A stretch of DNA of 64,000 nt. Origin: Mesorhizobium sp. LMG 17147 (GTDB lineage: Bacteria; Pseudomonadota; Alphaproteobacteria; Rhizobiales; Rhizobiaceae). Where the stretch lies: assembly GCF_024297145.1 (NCBI RefSeq), contig NZ_JANCTC010000002.1, forward strand, positions 288,501-352,500, written 5' to 3'. Made by a program: the position numbers and the translations under genes. Under the pieces are notes generated by a model. That model was given only the letters and a program-made list of their open reading frames with translations, was not told the origin of the DNA and did no database searches. Shown here piece by piece: positions 18,654-27,113 of this stretch; positions within the stretch are counted from its first letter, which is position 1; every line of letters starts with the position of its first letter.

Positions 18654-19529
18654 CTAGAGACCGACCAGCCGCCTAACATCGTCGGGCGAGGCGCCCGCCG
18701 CACGCTGGGCGGCAAGGCTGGTATCGCCAAGACTCTTCGACAGTTTTCGTCCGTCCGGGCCGAGGATCAGGCGATGGTGAAAATAGGCCGGCTGCGGCAG
18801 GCCAAGCAACTGCTGAAGCAGCCGCTGCACACTGGTCGCGGAATAAAGGTCCTGGCCGCGCACGACATGGCTGACGCCCTGCAGTGCGTCATCCACGGTG
18901 ACGGCGAGATGATAGCTGGTCGGGATTTCGCGGCGCGCCACGACCACGTCGCCCCAATCCTGCGGATGGGCTTCGACACGACGCGTCGCGGAGAGCGTCT
19001 CGTCCGTGTATTCGGCCCATGACAGGTCCTTGCCGGCGCGCCCTATTGCCGCATCGACGTTCAACCGCCAGGCAAATGGCACATTTTCGGCGATGCGCCG
19101 TTTGCGTTCGCTCGCCGGCAGCGCCTTGTCGGCGGCGGGATAGAGCGGCACGCCGTCCGGGTCGCGCGGCCAGTCGCGGCCGCGCTTTTGGCTGTCGGCG
19201 ATGAAGGCGCGGATATCACTTCTGCTCATGAAGGCCGGATAGACAAGCTCCGCCTCGATCAGCCGTTCGAGCATAGCCCGATATTCGGCAAAATGCTCGG
19301 ACTGGCGGCGCACCGGTTCCTCCCAGCCAAGCCCCAGCCATTTCAGGTCGCGAAAAATGCCTGCTTCGAATTCCGGCGTGCAGCGCGTCGTGTCGATGTC
19401 CTCGATGCGCAGCAGCAGGCGTCCGCCCGCCGCCTTTGCCAATTTCTGATTGAGCAGCGCCGAATAGGCATGGCCGAGATGCAGTTCGCCGTTCGGGCTC
19501 GGCGCGAAGCGGAATGTCAGCAGTGTCAT
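18654..19529 (-). CDS. gluQ: Glutamyl-Q tRNA(Asp) synthetase
   Basis: GluQRS is a truncated GluRS paralogue of 291 residues that attaches glutamate to queuosine at position 34 of tRNA-Asp. The class I motifs are PNGELHLGHAYSAL (HIGH region) and KLSKS near the C-terminus; the anticodon-binding domain is absent, as in the family. The zinc-binding Cys pair of the E. coli enzyme is not seen: the region reads YPAFMSRSDIRAF. The start ATG 19529 gives MTLLTFRFAPSPNG. It is divergent from alkA. Confidence 0.9.
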   Translation of the reverse strand: MTLLTFRFAPSPNGELHLGHAYSALLNQKLAKAAGGRLLLRIEDIDTTRCTPEFEAGIFRDLKWLGLGWEEPVRRQSEHFAEYRAMLERLIEAELVYPAFMSRSDIRAFIADSQKRGRDWPRDPDGVPLYPAADKALPASERKRRIAENVPFAWRLNVDAAIGRAGKDLSWAEYTDETLSATRRVEAHPQDWGDVVVARREIPTSYHLAVTVDDALQGVSHVVRGQDLYSATSVQRLLQQLLGLPQPAYFHHRLILGPDGRKLSKSLGDTSLAAQRAAGASPDDVRRLVGL

Positions 19530-19652
19530 TGTCCGGCGGGCAATCGGGTTGTGCGGCGCTTTCGCCAATTGCTACTTTGCGCCGGCGGCGTCGTGCGTCC
19601 AGAGGGACACGTGACGAAACGTGCGGCACTTTTGATTTTGGAACAAGCAGAC

Positions 19653-20294
19653 ATGCAACGCATCGCCAGCCTCGACGACATTGCGCAAGGGCTGGATAGG
19701 CTATGCTTGCTCGACCCACGCCTGGAAAAAGTGCGCGGCATGGCCGGCGAGGTGCCGCTCAGGCTGTCGGAGCCGGGGTTCAGGAGCCTTGCTTCCATCG
19801 TCGTTTCGCAACAAGTGTCCCGCGCGAGCGCCGATGCCATCTTCGGCCGCCTGACGGAACTGCTCGATCCGCTGACGCCGCAGGCGATCCTTGCCGCCGA
19901 TGAGGCGATCTTTCGCAACGCGGGGCTGTCGCGGCCAAAGCAGCGCGGCCTGATTGCCGTCGCCCAGGCGGTGGCCGACGGGCTCGACCTCGATCACCTC
20001 TGCCGGCTCGATGCAAGCGAGGCTATCGCGGCCATGACCAGAGTGCCGGGCATCGGCCCGTGGACGGCTGAAGTCTACCTTTTGTTTGCCGCCGGACACC
20101 CGGATATCTTTCCGGCGCGCGACGTTGCTTTGCAGAGCGCGGTCGGCCATGCGCTCGGCATCGACCCGCGTCCGCCGGAGAAAATGCTAATCCGGCTTGC
20201 CGAATCATGGAGCCCGTGGCGCGGTGTCGCATCGCGGCTTTTCTGGGCTTATTATCGCGAATTGAAGGGCAGGGATGCCGCGCCTCCGGCCTGA
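19653..20294 (+). CDS. alkA: DNA-3-methyladenine glycosylase II
   Basis: This base-excision glycosylase of about 213 residues removes alkylated purines. The helix-hairpin-helix is MTRVPGIGPWTAEVYLLF, and the catalytic Asp follows in FPARDVALQ. SLASIVVSQQVSRASA is the conserved intercalating-helix region. ATG 19653 (MQRIASLDD) is chosen; an in-frame GTG at 19611 with AGAGGGA only 3 bases away is possible. It lacks the N-terminal domain of E. coli AlkA, as many alphaproteobacterial versions do. Confidence 0.9.
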   Translation: MQRIASLDDIAQGLDRLCLLDPRLEKVRGMAGEVPLRLSEPGFRSLASIVVSQQVSRASADAIFGRLTELLDPLTPQAILAADEAIFRNAGLSRPKQRGLIAVAQAVADGLDLDHLCRLDASEAIAAMTRVPGIGPWTAEVYLLFAAGHPDIFPARDVALQSAVGHALGIDPRPPEKMLIRLAESWSPWRGVASRLFWAYYRELKGRDAAPPA

Positions 20295-20423
20295 ATCAGC
20301 AAAAAAGCATTGAAATCATGCGTTTTTGAGACCCGGCATGATCGACAATCCGCTTCACATCCCTGTCATGTCGGGCTTACAGTATCCGCGTCGACCGGTT
20401 CTAGGGTGAAGGAGGTCAACGAC

Positions 20424-20981
20424 GTGACGGTTGCCGTATCTCCGGATGGGCTTCCAGCGCTGGTGCTGAATGCGGATTACCGTCCGCTCAGCTATTACCC
20501 CTTGTCGCTCTGGTCCTGGCAGGATGCCATCAAGGCGGTGTTCCTCGAGAGGGTGAACATCGTCGCCGAATACGAACACGCCGTCTCTTCGCCGACCTTT
20601 TCGATGAAGCTGCCGAGTGTCGTCAGCCTGAAGGCTTACGTAAAGCCGTCGAGGCATCCGGCGTTTACCCGTTTCAACGTCTTCCTGCGCGACCGTTTCC
20701 AGTGCCAATATTGCGGCACGCCGGACGATCTGACGTTCGACCATGTCATTCCGCGCCATCGCGGCGGCGCCACGACGTGGGAGAATGTCGTCGCTGCCTG
20801 CTCGCCCTGCAATCTGCGGAAGGGCGGCATGATGCCGGCCCACGCCAAGATGTGGCCGCTGCAGAAGCCCTACCAGCCGACGGTGCATGATTTGCATAAT
20901 AACGGCCGGCTGTTCCCGCCCAACCATCTGCACCAAAGCTGGATGGATTATCTGTACTGGGATGTCGAACTCGAACCATAG
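20424..20981 (+). CDS. HNH endonuclease
   Basis: This 185-residue HNH nuclease has two zinc-binding Cys pairs (CQYCG and CSPCN) around the catalytic DHVIPRHRGG, with Asn in TWENVVAACSPCN. The start is GTG 20424, 7 bases after a strong GGAGGT; the frame extends to 20310 but without such a site. The family is widespread in alphaproteobacterial chromosomes as a stand-alone gene of unknown role, and nothing around it suggests restriction or phage context. Confidence 0.9.
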   Translation: MTVAVSPDGLPALVLNADYRPLSYYPLSLWSWQDAIKAVFLERVNIVAEYEHAVSSPTFSMKLPSVVSLKAYVKPSRHPAFTRFNVFLRDRFQCQYCGTPDDLTFDHVIPRHRGGATTWENVVAACSPCNLRKGGMMPAHAKMWPLQKPYQPTVHDLHNNGRLFPPNHLHQSWMDYLYWDVELEP

Positions 20982-21187
20982 AGTTCGGCAGAAATCCGCC
21001 ATGCCGGTCGCCTGACGCAGCTTTCTGCGCTTCCGGCCTTCGCCGGCCGAAGCATTCATGAGCGGTCGTGGCGTGGTAGTTAAGGCTACGGCCGGCGTAG
21101 GCCGGTGCTCACGTAGCTTAGCACGCTCCGCTCCGGTTCTCGAAGCTACGTCATGCACTCCGGCCTGACGAATTTCTGAACGAATTC
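20981..21187. repeat. Dispersed palindromic repeat, family A copy 2
   Basis: The gap between the HNH gene and dsbB (~220 bases) is nearly all repeat. Imperfect inverted ends of about 27 bases lie at 20981-21007 and 21161-21187 (around CAGAAATCCGCCATGCCGG and its counterpart). The core CCGGTGCTCACGTAGC, short loop, CGCTCCGCTCCGGTTCTCGAA lies near 21102-21142. The core is shared with the copies in etfBA and after ptsP. A second inner stem, CCGGCCTTCGCCGGCCG, lies near 21034. Confidence 0.6.
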
Positions 21188-21200
21188 TGCGTTGTGCCAC

Positions 21201-21719
21201 TCAGTCGCGGGCAAAGGCGCCGCGGAACGCGACGGCGGCGAGGACAAAGCTGGCGATGGCATTCCAGCCCGCCAGCGATAGGCCGAGGATGCGAACCGCC
21301 GCCTTGTCGCAGGAAGGCGGGACGAATTTGTCGAGCGCGTCGAGCACGCCCTTGCCGCCGGTGTCCACCGGCCCTGCGGCTGCCGTGCAATCGGTCGGGC
21401 CCGGCCACCACGCCCATTCGACGCCGGAGTGATAAACGCCGAGATAGACGCCGTAGAGCATCAGCAGGCCGCCAATGGCCAGCAGGCCACGGCTTACCCA
21501 AGCTGGCGCCCGAAGCGCCGACGCAAGCACCGCCAGCAGCATCAAGGGCACGCCGACGTAGTAAGGCGTGCGCTGCTCGAGGCAGAGCTTGCAGGGGATG
21601 TAGCCGCCAACATACTGGAAGGCCAGCGCCGAGCCGACGGTGGCGACCATGGCGACGGCGAGAAACAGGGCGGTGCGCAGCCGCTGGCGTCCGGTATCGG
21701 CATTCACGGTCGCTGTCAT
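21201..21719 (-). CDS. dsbB: Disulfide bond formation protein B
   Basis: This 172-residue inner-membrane quinone reductase reoxidises the periplasmic thiol oxidase DsbA. It has four TM helices. The first Cys pair is in IPCKLCLEQR (CxxC) and the second pair is Cys in GPTDC and PPSCDK, matching the DsbB electron path. No dsbA is in the window. It follows the yqaA-like gene by 19 bases on the same strand. Confidence 0.9.
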   Translation of the reverse strand: MTATVNADTGRQRLRTALFLAVAMVATVGSALAFQYVGGYIPCKLCLEQRTPYYVGVPLMLLAVLASALRAPAWVSRGLLAIGGLLMLYGVYLGVYHSGVEWAWWPGPTDCTAAAGPVDTGGKGVLDALDKFVPPSCDKAAVRILGLSLAGWNAIASFVLAAVAFRGAFARD

Positions 21720-21738
21720 CGGGCTCAGTCCGTTCGGT

Positions 21739-22332
21739 TCAGACGGCGTATTTGACGACGATATAGAGCAAAATCAGGGCAGCGGCGCCGGCGCCCGCAA
21801 TCTGGCCAAGGCGCTTTTCGATGAAGTGGCGGATCGGCTCGCCATAGCGGCGCAACAGCCACGCGAGAAACAGGAAGCGAGCACCGCGCGCCACGATTGC
21901 CAGCACGATGAACAGCAGCAAAGGAACACCGATGACGCCCGACAGGATCGTCACCACCTTGATCGGCGGCAGATGGGCGAGGCCGGAGGTGACCAGCATC
22001 AGGATGATGAAGCCGACACCCGATGAGACGCGCATCGCTTCGAACTCGTCATATTTGCCATAAAATTCGAGGATCGGCCGCGCCACCGCATCATAGGCAT
22101 AATGGCCGATGAACCAGCCGGCGATGCCGCCCAGCACCGAGGCGACGGTGGCGACCAGCGCGTAACGATAGGCGCGATCCGGCCGCGACAGCGCCATCGG
22201 CAGATAGAGGACGTCGGCCGGCACCAGGAACACCGAACTCTCGACGAAGGCGATGAAGGCCAGCCACCATTCGGCGGATTTGCTCGCCGCCAGCGACAAG
22301 GTCCAGTCGTAAAGTCCGCGAAGCATCGGCAC
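21739..22332 (-). CDS. YqaA-family (SNARE-associated/DedA-like) membrane protein
   Basis: This 197-residue protein has four to five TM helices. The N-terminus (YDWTLSLAASKSAEWWLAFIAFVESSVFLVPADVLYLPMAL region) and the GIAGWFIGHYAYD segment are typical of the YqaA branch of the DedA/VTT superfamily, whose members are linked to lipid scrambling and proton-dependent transport. The exact role is unknown. It is probably co-transcribed with dsbB. Confidence 0.85.
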   Translation of the reverse strand: MPMLRGLYDWTLSLAASKSAEWWLAFIAFVESSVFLVPADVLYLPMALSRPDRAYRYALVATVASVLGGIAGWFIGHYAYDAVARPILEFYGKYDEFEAMRVSSGVGFIILMLVTSGLAHLPPIKVVTILSGVIGVPLLLFIVLAIVARGARFLFLAWLLRRYGEPIRHFIEKRLGQIAGAGAAALILLYIVVKYAV

Positions 22333-22544
22333 TCCTAATGCACGCCCAAACCAGAAGCGGTCTTGGGATCACGACATGTACAAACAAGACTTGGAAGCGC
22401 CCCGCCTCAACCTCGTCGGACAAGGTGCGCTTCAGTGACATGCGCCGCCTGTCTAGAAAGATTTTCCGCGCTGCACAATGGCAGCTGCTTCACGAAATCG
22501 AAAGGCTGAGGCTTGAGCGAGCCCAGATGTCGGGATTTGGCCAG

Positions 22545-22572
22545 TTGACGAACAGGCCTCCAACCGTATAGT
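22545..22572 (+). promoter_or_regulatory. Sigma-70 type promoter of tRNA-Leu
   Basis: TTGACG (22545-22550), a 16-base spacer and TATAGT (22567-22572) precede the tRNA by 28 bases. This is one of the best consensus promoters in the window. The remaining 22333-22544 shows no gene. Confidence 0.6.
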
Positions 22573-22600
22573 CCGCGCCCATCCAGGCCGCCCGGCCTGA

Positions 22601-22685
22601 GCCCCTATGGCGGAATTGGTAGACGCGCTCGACTCAAAATCGAGTTCCGCAAGGAGTGCTGGTTCGATCCCGGCTAGGGGCACCA
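22601..22685 (+). tRNA. tRNA-Leu (anticodon CAA)
   Basis: An 85-nt class II tRNA. The acceptor stem GCCCCTA pairs with TAGGGGC, followed by the discriminator A and an encoded CCA. The anticodon stem CTCGA/TCGAG holds the loop CTCAAAA, giving anticodon CAA (codon UUG). The variable arm and GGTTCGATCC T-arm are present. No integrase or direct repeat of its 3' end is seen nearby. Confidence 0.95.
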
Positions 22686-22718
22686 TTTCCCACCTGAGAA
22701 ACCGCGAGCTCGGCTGGC

Positions 22719-22746
22719 GTTATCCCAGGAGCCCTCCTGGGATAAC
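22719..22746 (+). repeat. Perfect 28-bp palindrome downstream of tRNA-Leu
   Basis: GTTATCCCAGGAG is followed by CC and its exact inverse CTCCTGGGATAAC. It lies 34 bases after the tRNA and could be the transcript end or processing hairpin, although no T tract follows. Confidence 0.55.
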
Positions 22747-22797
22747 GGCTATTGAGGCGGCGGCCGGCCCGACAGCCTCAGGCGGTAACGAGGTCGC

Positions 22798-23406
22798 TTA
22801 CATCGGCCCCGGCACCATCTTGGTCGGCTGCTCCGGCATCGGAAACGCATAATTGTCGCATTTCACGTCCGGGTTCGTCGGGCTAAACATTCCGAGCGGG
22901 TTGTCCTTGAACAGCCAGGCGTGAAGGTCGTAGTGGTGGAACTCCTTCGGGATGAGCGGATAATGCCCCTCCATAGGCCCCATGAATGTCTGGCCGAAAA
23001 GCTTCGGCGGCTCCTTGGTGTCCGGCGTCAAGGGCACGAGCCATTCCACGCCGACCAGGCGCAACTCGTTACCGACCGGCTCATAGATCAGCACATTGGG
23101 ACGCGTCGGATCGGCGGTCGGGCCGACAGTCGTGACATTGACGAAATGGATGCCCATTGCGCCCTTCGGGTAGTCCATCGCCCCTTCCACCTTTTCGCCG
23201 CTGTAGAAGACGCATCCAACCGTCGACAGATAAAGCTCGCGAACGGCAACCTTGTAGTCTTCATATCTGGACAGCGATTTGCGCAGGGCATCTATCTCGG
23301 CCTTGTCGGGTTCGGCGGCCCGAGGCGCGGCGGCGCTCAGACACGCGCCAACGAGACCTGCCAATGTGAGGATACCGAGATGCCTGAGGTGAGTTGGTTT
23401 CGTCAT
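22798..23406 (-). CDS. Exported protein of unknown function
   Basis: I do not recognise a named family with certainty. The 202-residue protein starts at ATG 23406, directly behind GGGAGGAATGC. It has a signal sequence (RHLGILTLAGLVGACLSAAAPRAA); VGAC could be a lipobox, or cleavage could be after the Ala stretch. The mature part is acidic and rich in Tyr, Pro and His, with GVEWLVPLTPDTKEPP, FMGPMEGHYPLIPKEFHHYDLHAWLF and CDNYAFPMPEQP. The HHYDLHAW segment could bind metal. It stands alone between the tRNA and a divergent secreted protein. Confidence 0.75.
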   Translation of the reverse strand: MTKPTHLRHLGILTLAGLVGACLSAAAPRAAEPDKAEIDALRKSLSRYEDYKVAVRELYLSTVGCVFYSGEKVEGAMDYPKGAMGIHFVNVTTVGPTADPTRPNVLIYEPVGNELRLVGVEWLVPLTPDTKEPPKLFGQTFMGPMEGHYPLIPKEFHHYDLHAWLFKDNPLGMFSPTNPDVKCDNYAFPMPEQPTKMVPGPM

Positions 23407-23742
23407 GCATTCCTCCCAGTTTTTTCTTCTGGCCGTGCAGGACCGAGGCGGCAATGGTGCTGGACGCGCGGCCGAGATTGATCGCCTCATCCCTGTTGGG
23501 ACTGCGTTGATGCTAGTCCCTTCCGGTGATTGGGAGAATTAACCCTGACGACCTAGGCCCAAGCCGGCCCAGCGCATGGCGCGGGAAGAACCCAGACGGA
23601 CAGAAACCGGAACAGGTTGGGCCTCGGCGTTAGTTTGCTGGACATTGATTTGGCCGCAGCCCGGAAGCAGCATTGCCTATGCCTCGAATGGATATCCGGA
23701 AACGCCCGCTTCGCTATATTAGTGCACGCTAATGATGTATGA
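23407..23742. other. Intergenic region between two divergent exported-protein genes
   Basis: These 336 bases hold no convincing gene or RNA. They should contain promoters for both flanking genes. The only structure I see is an imperfect palindrome, ATTAGTGCACGCTAAT, at about 23718-23733, close to the start of the rightward gene. Confidence 0.4.
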
Positions 23743-23802
23743 TTGCCGCAAATGTCACTGGCGGTTGGAGCCGTTCGGGTGCATGCGGTCGGAAAACGAT
23801 GG

Positions 23803-24147
23803 ATGGACGCCAGCTTGGCAGGCGTGATCGCCACGGCTGCAGCACTTGGGAGTGTTTCGGCATTTGCGCATAGTTCCGATGGCGGTTGGACCTATCCACC
23901 GGCCTGCTGCTACGGCGATCCGCTGACAGGAGAGTGCGGCAAGATTCCCAGCATAACCGTCACACCGCGGCCCGACGGCTATGTGATCGTTTTGCGGCCA
24001 GGCGACCACCAGAAGGTCACTCATCAGAACCGATATTTTGTCCCCTACGATAGCGTAATTCCGTCCGGCGACGACAACTTTCACATCTGCCTTCATCCGA
24101 CCGAAGAACACGAAAACTGCTTTTTCGCGCCGGCAGACGCGTTCTAG
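23803..24147 (+). CDS. Small Cys-containing secreted protein, unknown function
   Basis: This protein has 114 residues from ATG 23803 (MDASLAGVIATAAALGSVSAFA signal peptide, mature from HSSDGGW). The frame opens earlier at 23743, but the signal peptide would then be internal. The mature protein is compact, with Cys in PACCYGDPLTGECGK, a VTPRPDGYVIVLRPGDH core, and Cys in FHICLHPTEEHENCFFAP, suggesting two or three periplasmic disulfides. Similar small proteins occur in rhizobia without assigned function. It is convergent with the acetyltransferase gene. Confidence 0.75.
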   Translation: MDASLAGVIATAAALGSVSAFAHSSDGGWTYPPACCYGDPLTGECGKIPSITVTPRPDGYVIVLRPGDHQKVTHQNRYFVPYDSVIPSGDDNFHICLHPTEEHENCFFAPADAF

Positions 24148-24157
24148 GCGATCGCTC

Positions 24158-25438
24158 CTACCGCCGCCGCAGCAAGCTCTTCATCCGGTTGCGCAGCAGG
24201 CGGGCCATGTTGCGGGTCTCGCGGTAGAGGTGAAGCTGCGATGCCGCCTGGCGGGCAGGGCGGTCGGCATCCGGCGTCAGACCGATCACCAGCGTGCCCA
24301 TCGGCCTGCGCTCCGTCCACAGCCGGCTCATCACCGGATGGTCGGGCACGGCGCAGGAATCGGTCATCATGATGTTGGGGTCGTCGAGATGCTGCCTGGT
24401 CACCTCGATCATCAGCAGCGTGCCTGGCGAATAGGCAGCGAGCGTCTCGTCATAGGCGGTCTTCCAGGTGTAGCCGACGCCGGCCTCGACGAAGACGACC
24501 AGGCAGGCGATGGTGCGGCCGTCGAGCGTCAGCGAGTGGATACGGCAGAGATCCTGCTCGGCCAGCCGGTGCACCGCCTCGCGGGCGAAGGCGGCGCGGT
24601 AGCGGTCGATGGCCATGGCGGTGCGCTCGCGGCCTTTCCAGCCAGCGGCCTCCAATGTCAGGAAATTTTCGATGGCATGGCGGATCTCGTCCGGCCCGCG
24701 CGCCACCACATGCTCCAGCCGGCCGAGGTCGGCGAGGCGGCGCTTCAGGCGGCGGAACTCGCGATAATGGTGGGCGCGCAGCGAAGCTTTCAGATATTCC
24801 TCGCCGTCGAGCGCGCTTTCGAGCACCGGGCGGTCGGCCTTGCCGGTGGTGACCAGCGTCAGGCCGCGCGTTTCGGCGACGCTGGCGAGCAGGCTGGCCA
24901 CCGGGCCGTCCAGCCTTATGTCGGGCAGCACGAAGACTTTCGGCAGCTTGAGGTGCGGCCGCGACAGCATCGAGAAGAAATCCTCGATCACGCCGATCGG
25001 ATCGTCGCGGTCGACCAGCGGCGTGCCGATCGGGCCGAACGGGCTCGACCAGGTGCGCATGACTGGAATCCCGAGCGGCACCGCCGGCCGCTCGACCGAG
25101 AACGGCACCAGCAGGCGCAGCCGGTTGCGGTACTGGTCGCCGTCGCGGATGACGGCCAGCCGCACCTCACGGTCCTCCAGCCTGGGCATGGCCGGCGCCA
25201 GGAAGCGCGGGTTGAAGAAGACGTTGGGCTCGATTGTGCGGGTGCAGAGATAGTCGAGCTCCTCGACCAGGTCGAAGCCGGCGGAGGCTGGATAGATGGC
25301 GAGCTTGCGCTCGGGCCGGTGGTTGGCGAGGATCTCGATATGGGCGGGATCGGCCTCGCGGGCGAGCCCGGCAAGACCGGACACCATGGCGCCGGCCGGG
25401 CCGCCGCTGGTTTCCTCGAGCAGGGGGACGGCAGCCAT
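24158..25438 (-). CDS. GNAT/FemAB-like acyltransferase (cellulose-biosynthesis BcsL type)
   Basis: This 426-residue protein has a C-terminal GNAT-like domain of the CelD/BcsL group: YLKASLRAHHYREFRRLKRRLADLG, then FLTLEAAGWKGRERTAMA and YTWKTAYDETLAAYSPGTLL. This group modifies surface polysaccharides or peptidoglycan precursors. The ATG at 25438 overlaps the flippase stop codon (TGATG), so it is translationally coupled to it. The longer open frame running to 26842 only reads the flippase gene out of frame and was not used. The substrate is unknown. Confidence 0.85.
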   Translation of the reverse strand: MAAVPLLEETSGGPAGAMVSGLAGLAREADPAHIEILANHRPERKLAIYPASAGFDLVEELDYLCTRTIEPNVFFNPRFLAPAMPRLEDREVRLAVIRDGDQYRNRLRLLVPFSVERPAVPLGIPVMRTWSSPFGPIGTPLVDRDDPIGVIEDFFSMLSRPHLKLPKVFVLPDIRLDGPVASLLASVAETRGLTLVTTGKADRPVLESALDGEEYLKASLRAHHYREFRRLKRRLADLGRLEHVVARGPDEIRHAIENFLTLEAAGWKGRERTAMAIDRYRAAFAREAVHRLAEQDLCRIHSLTLDGRTIACLVVFVEAGVGYTWKTAYDETLAAYSPGTLLMIEVTRQHLDDPNIMMTDSCAVPDHPVMSRLWTERRPMGTLVIGLTPDADRPARQAASQLHLYRETRNMARLLRNRMKSLLRRR

Positions 25439-26838
25439 CAGGCGGCTCCTTTGGCTGATACGAAAATGACCATGACGATGCCGAGCTTGCGCCAGACCGT
25501 GAAGGACAGCGCGCCGGCCTCGAAGATCATGGCGAAGACGGTGGCCATCGCCGCGCCCCACAGGCCGAAGAGCGGGATCAGCACGACGCTCAGCGCGATG
25601 TTGAAGGCCAGCGTCAGGGCGTAGACCGCGGCGCAGATGTTCTGGTTGCCGCTCATGGTGAGCAGGCTTTCGCAAGGGCCGACGGCGGCCCGCGCGACGA
25701 CGCCGAACACCAGCAGGAACAGCAGCGGATAGCCGGCGGAAAATTCCGGGCCGAACAAGGTCAGCATAGGCTCGCCCAGCGCCAGCACCAGCAGCGCCAT
25801 CGCCAGCGACGGCCAGAAGGTCCACGACACCGTCTCGCGGGCAAAGGCGGCGAGCTTTTGCGGCTCGCCATGGGTGAACTGGGCGTAGCGCTGGGCGACG
25901 CCGGCCTTGACCGCGAAATAGACGAAATGCACCAGCGCCAGCGTCTTGACCGTGGCGAAATAGACGGCGACGTCGTTGGGATCGAGATAGGCGCCGACCA
26001 TCAGCACGTCGGCATTGGTGAGCAGGAAGAAGAAGCTCTCGACCAGGAAGATCGGCAGCGAGACGATGAACCATTGGCCGAAATGCAATTTCATCGGCCC
26101 GGCCGGGATCCTTCTGTCCATGCGTGACGTCACGCCGATGAGCTGACCGAGTGTGGTGGCGTAGGTGGCGGCGATGGCGGCGAAGATCGCCGTCCTGGCG
26201 TCGGGCGCGTAGCCCACCAGCAGCATCAGCGCCATGAAGGCCAGGATCAGCAGCGGCCGCACCAGAAAGGTCGGCGACAGCGCAAACAGCGCCCAGGAAT
26301 TGGCCCGCGCCAGCCCTTGCAGAAGGTCGGACATGGCGATCATCGGCAGGCAGATGATGCCGAGGATGAACGGCACGACGTAATAGTCTTCGATAAAGGG
26401 CGACAGCAGCCAGACGGCGAGCGCCCCGAGGCCGGCGATCGCAGTCGAGGCAACCAGCACGAACAGCCGGCTGGCCCGCACGATGCCGCGCAATTCGGCA
26501 ATCATGCCGCGCGCGCGATATTCGGGGATGAAGCGGATGACCGAGGTGTGGAAGCCGAGGCAGGCGAGATTGCCGACGATGACCATGGTCACCCAGACGA
26601 GGACGAAAATGCCATATTCGAACGAGCCCATCCAGCGCGCCATCAGGACCTGGCTGACGAAGGCGATAACGGCGCTGACGATGCGGACCGAAAAGGCGAT
26701 CAGCGACATGCGGCCGGCCTCGCCGCGCTCGCCGGCGGTGAACAGCACGGCATCGATCAGGCCAAGCAGCGGCCTGATGCGCAGCGCAAGGCGCTGCGGC
26801 AGGAACCGCCCGGCTGTCGTCGCCGCGGAAAAGCGCAC
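25438..26838 (-). CDS. Oligosaccharide flippase (Wzx/MATE-like polysaccharide exporter)
   Basis: This is an integral membrane protein of about 466 residues with 12-14 TM helices in the MOP superfamily. Marks include MSLIAFSVRIVSAVIAFVSQ near residue 44, FVESFFFLLTNADVLMVG-like sequence in the middle, and PEFSAGYPLLFLLVFG. It would move a lipid-linked sugar or related glycolipid across the inner membrane. GTG 26838 (VRFSAATTAG) lies 6 bases after GGAGAG; the frame opens at TTG 26862 without a good site. No glycosyltransferase, polymerase or priming enzyme is adjacent. Confidence 0.85.
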   Translation of the reverse strand: MRFSAATTAGRFLPQRLALRIRPLLGLIDAVLFTAGERGEAGRMSLIAFSVRIVSAVIAFVSQVLMARWMGSFEYGIFVLVWVTMVIVGNLACLGFHTSVIRFIPEYRARGMIAELRGIVRASRLFVLVASTAIAGLGALAVWLLSPFIEDYYVVPFILGIICLPMIAMSDLLQGLARANSWALFALSPTFLVRPLLILAFMALMLLVGYAPDARTAIFAAIAATYATTLGQLIGVTSRMDRRIPAGPMKLHFGQWFIVSLPIFLVESFFFLLTNADVLMVGAYLDPNDVAVYFATVKTLALVHFVYFAVKAGVAQRYAQFTHGEPQKLAAFARETVSWTFWPSLAMALLVLALGEPMLTLFGPEFSAGYPLLFLLVFGVVARAAVGPCESLLTMSGNQNICAAVYALTLAFNIALSVVLIPLFGLWGAAMATVFAMIFEAGALSFTVWRKLGIVMVIFVSAKGAA

Positions 26839-26920
26839 CCAATACTCTCCGTTTTCCGCCAATTTACAGGGGCTTGGTGTAGCGGAGACACATTAAGAAA
26901 CGGTTGGGTGGGAAGTTCCC

Positions 26921-26970
26921 TTCGCCCCGTCTCTATACGGGGAGAAGCTGCCGGCAGGCGGATGAGGCGC
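26921..26970 (+). repeat. Family E repeat, left inverted copy
   Basis: TTCGCCCCGT, a short spacer, ACGGGGAGAAG, then TGCCGGCAGGCGGATGAGG. It matches 27581-27627 in reverse orientation and contains its own CCCCG/CGGGG stem. The two copies flank the small-gene island. Confidence 0.6.
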
Positions 26971-27113
26971 GGCGCTGGCTGCTTCATATTCATCATTCGC
27001 GCAACCCTTCAACCTGCTCGGGAGTGTCTCAGTTTGAAATCCGCGGAAACGCCTATCCCGTTTGCCCCATATGCGAAACGCCTATATGCTGAGCGGAACG
27101 CACGGCAGCAACA

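Noticed and set aside
22601..22685. tRNA-Leu as an integration site for a genomic island
   Set aside because: No integrase, no repeated tRNA 3' end and no composition change were seen on either side.
22453..22686. ORF antisense to tRNA-Leu (MVPLAGIEPALL...)
   Set aside because: This is the well-known spurious protein read through a tRNA on the opposite strand; the tRNA explains the sequence.
25439..26842. N-terminal extension of the acyltransferase ORF to 894 residues
   Set aside because: The extension reads the flippase gene out of frame; the true start is the coupled ATG at 25438.
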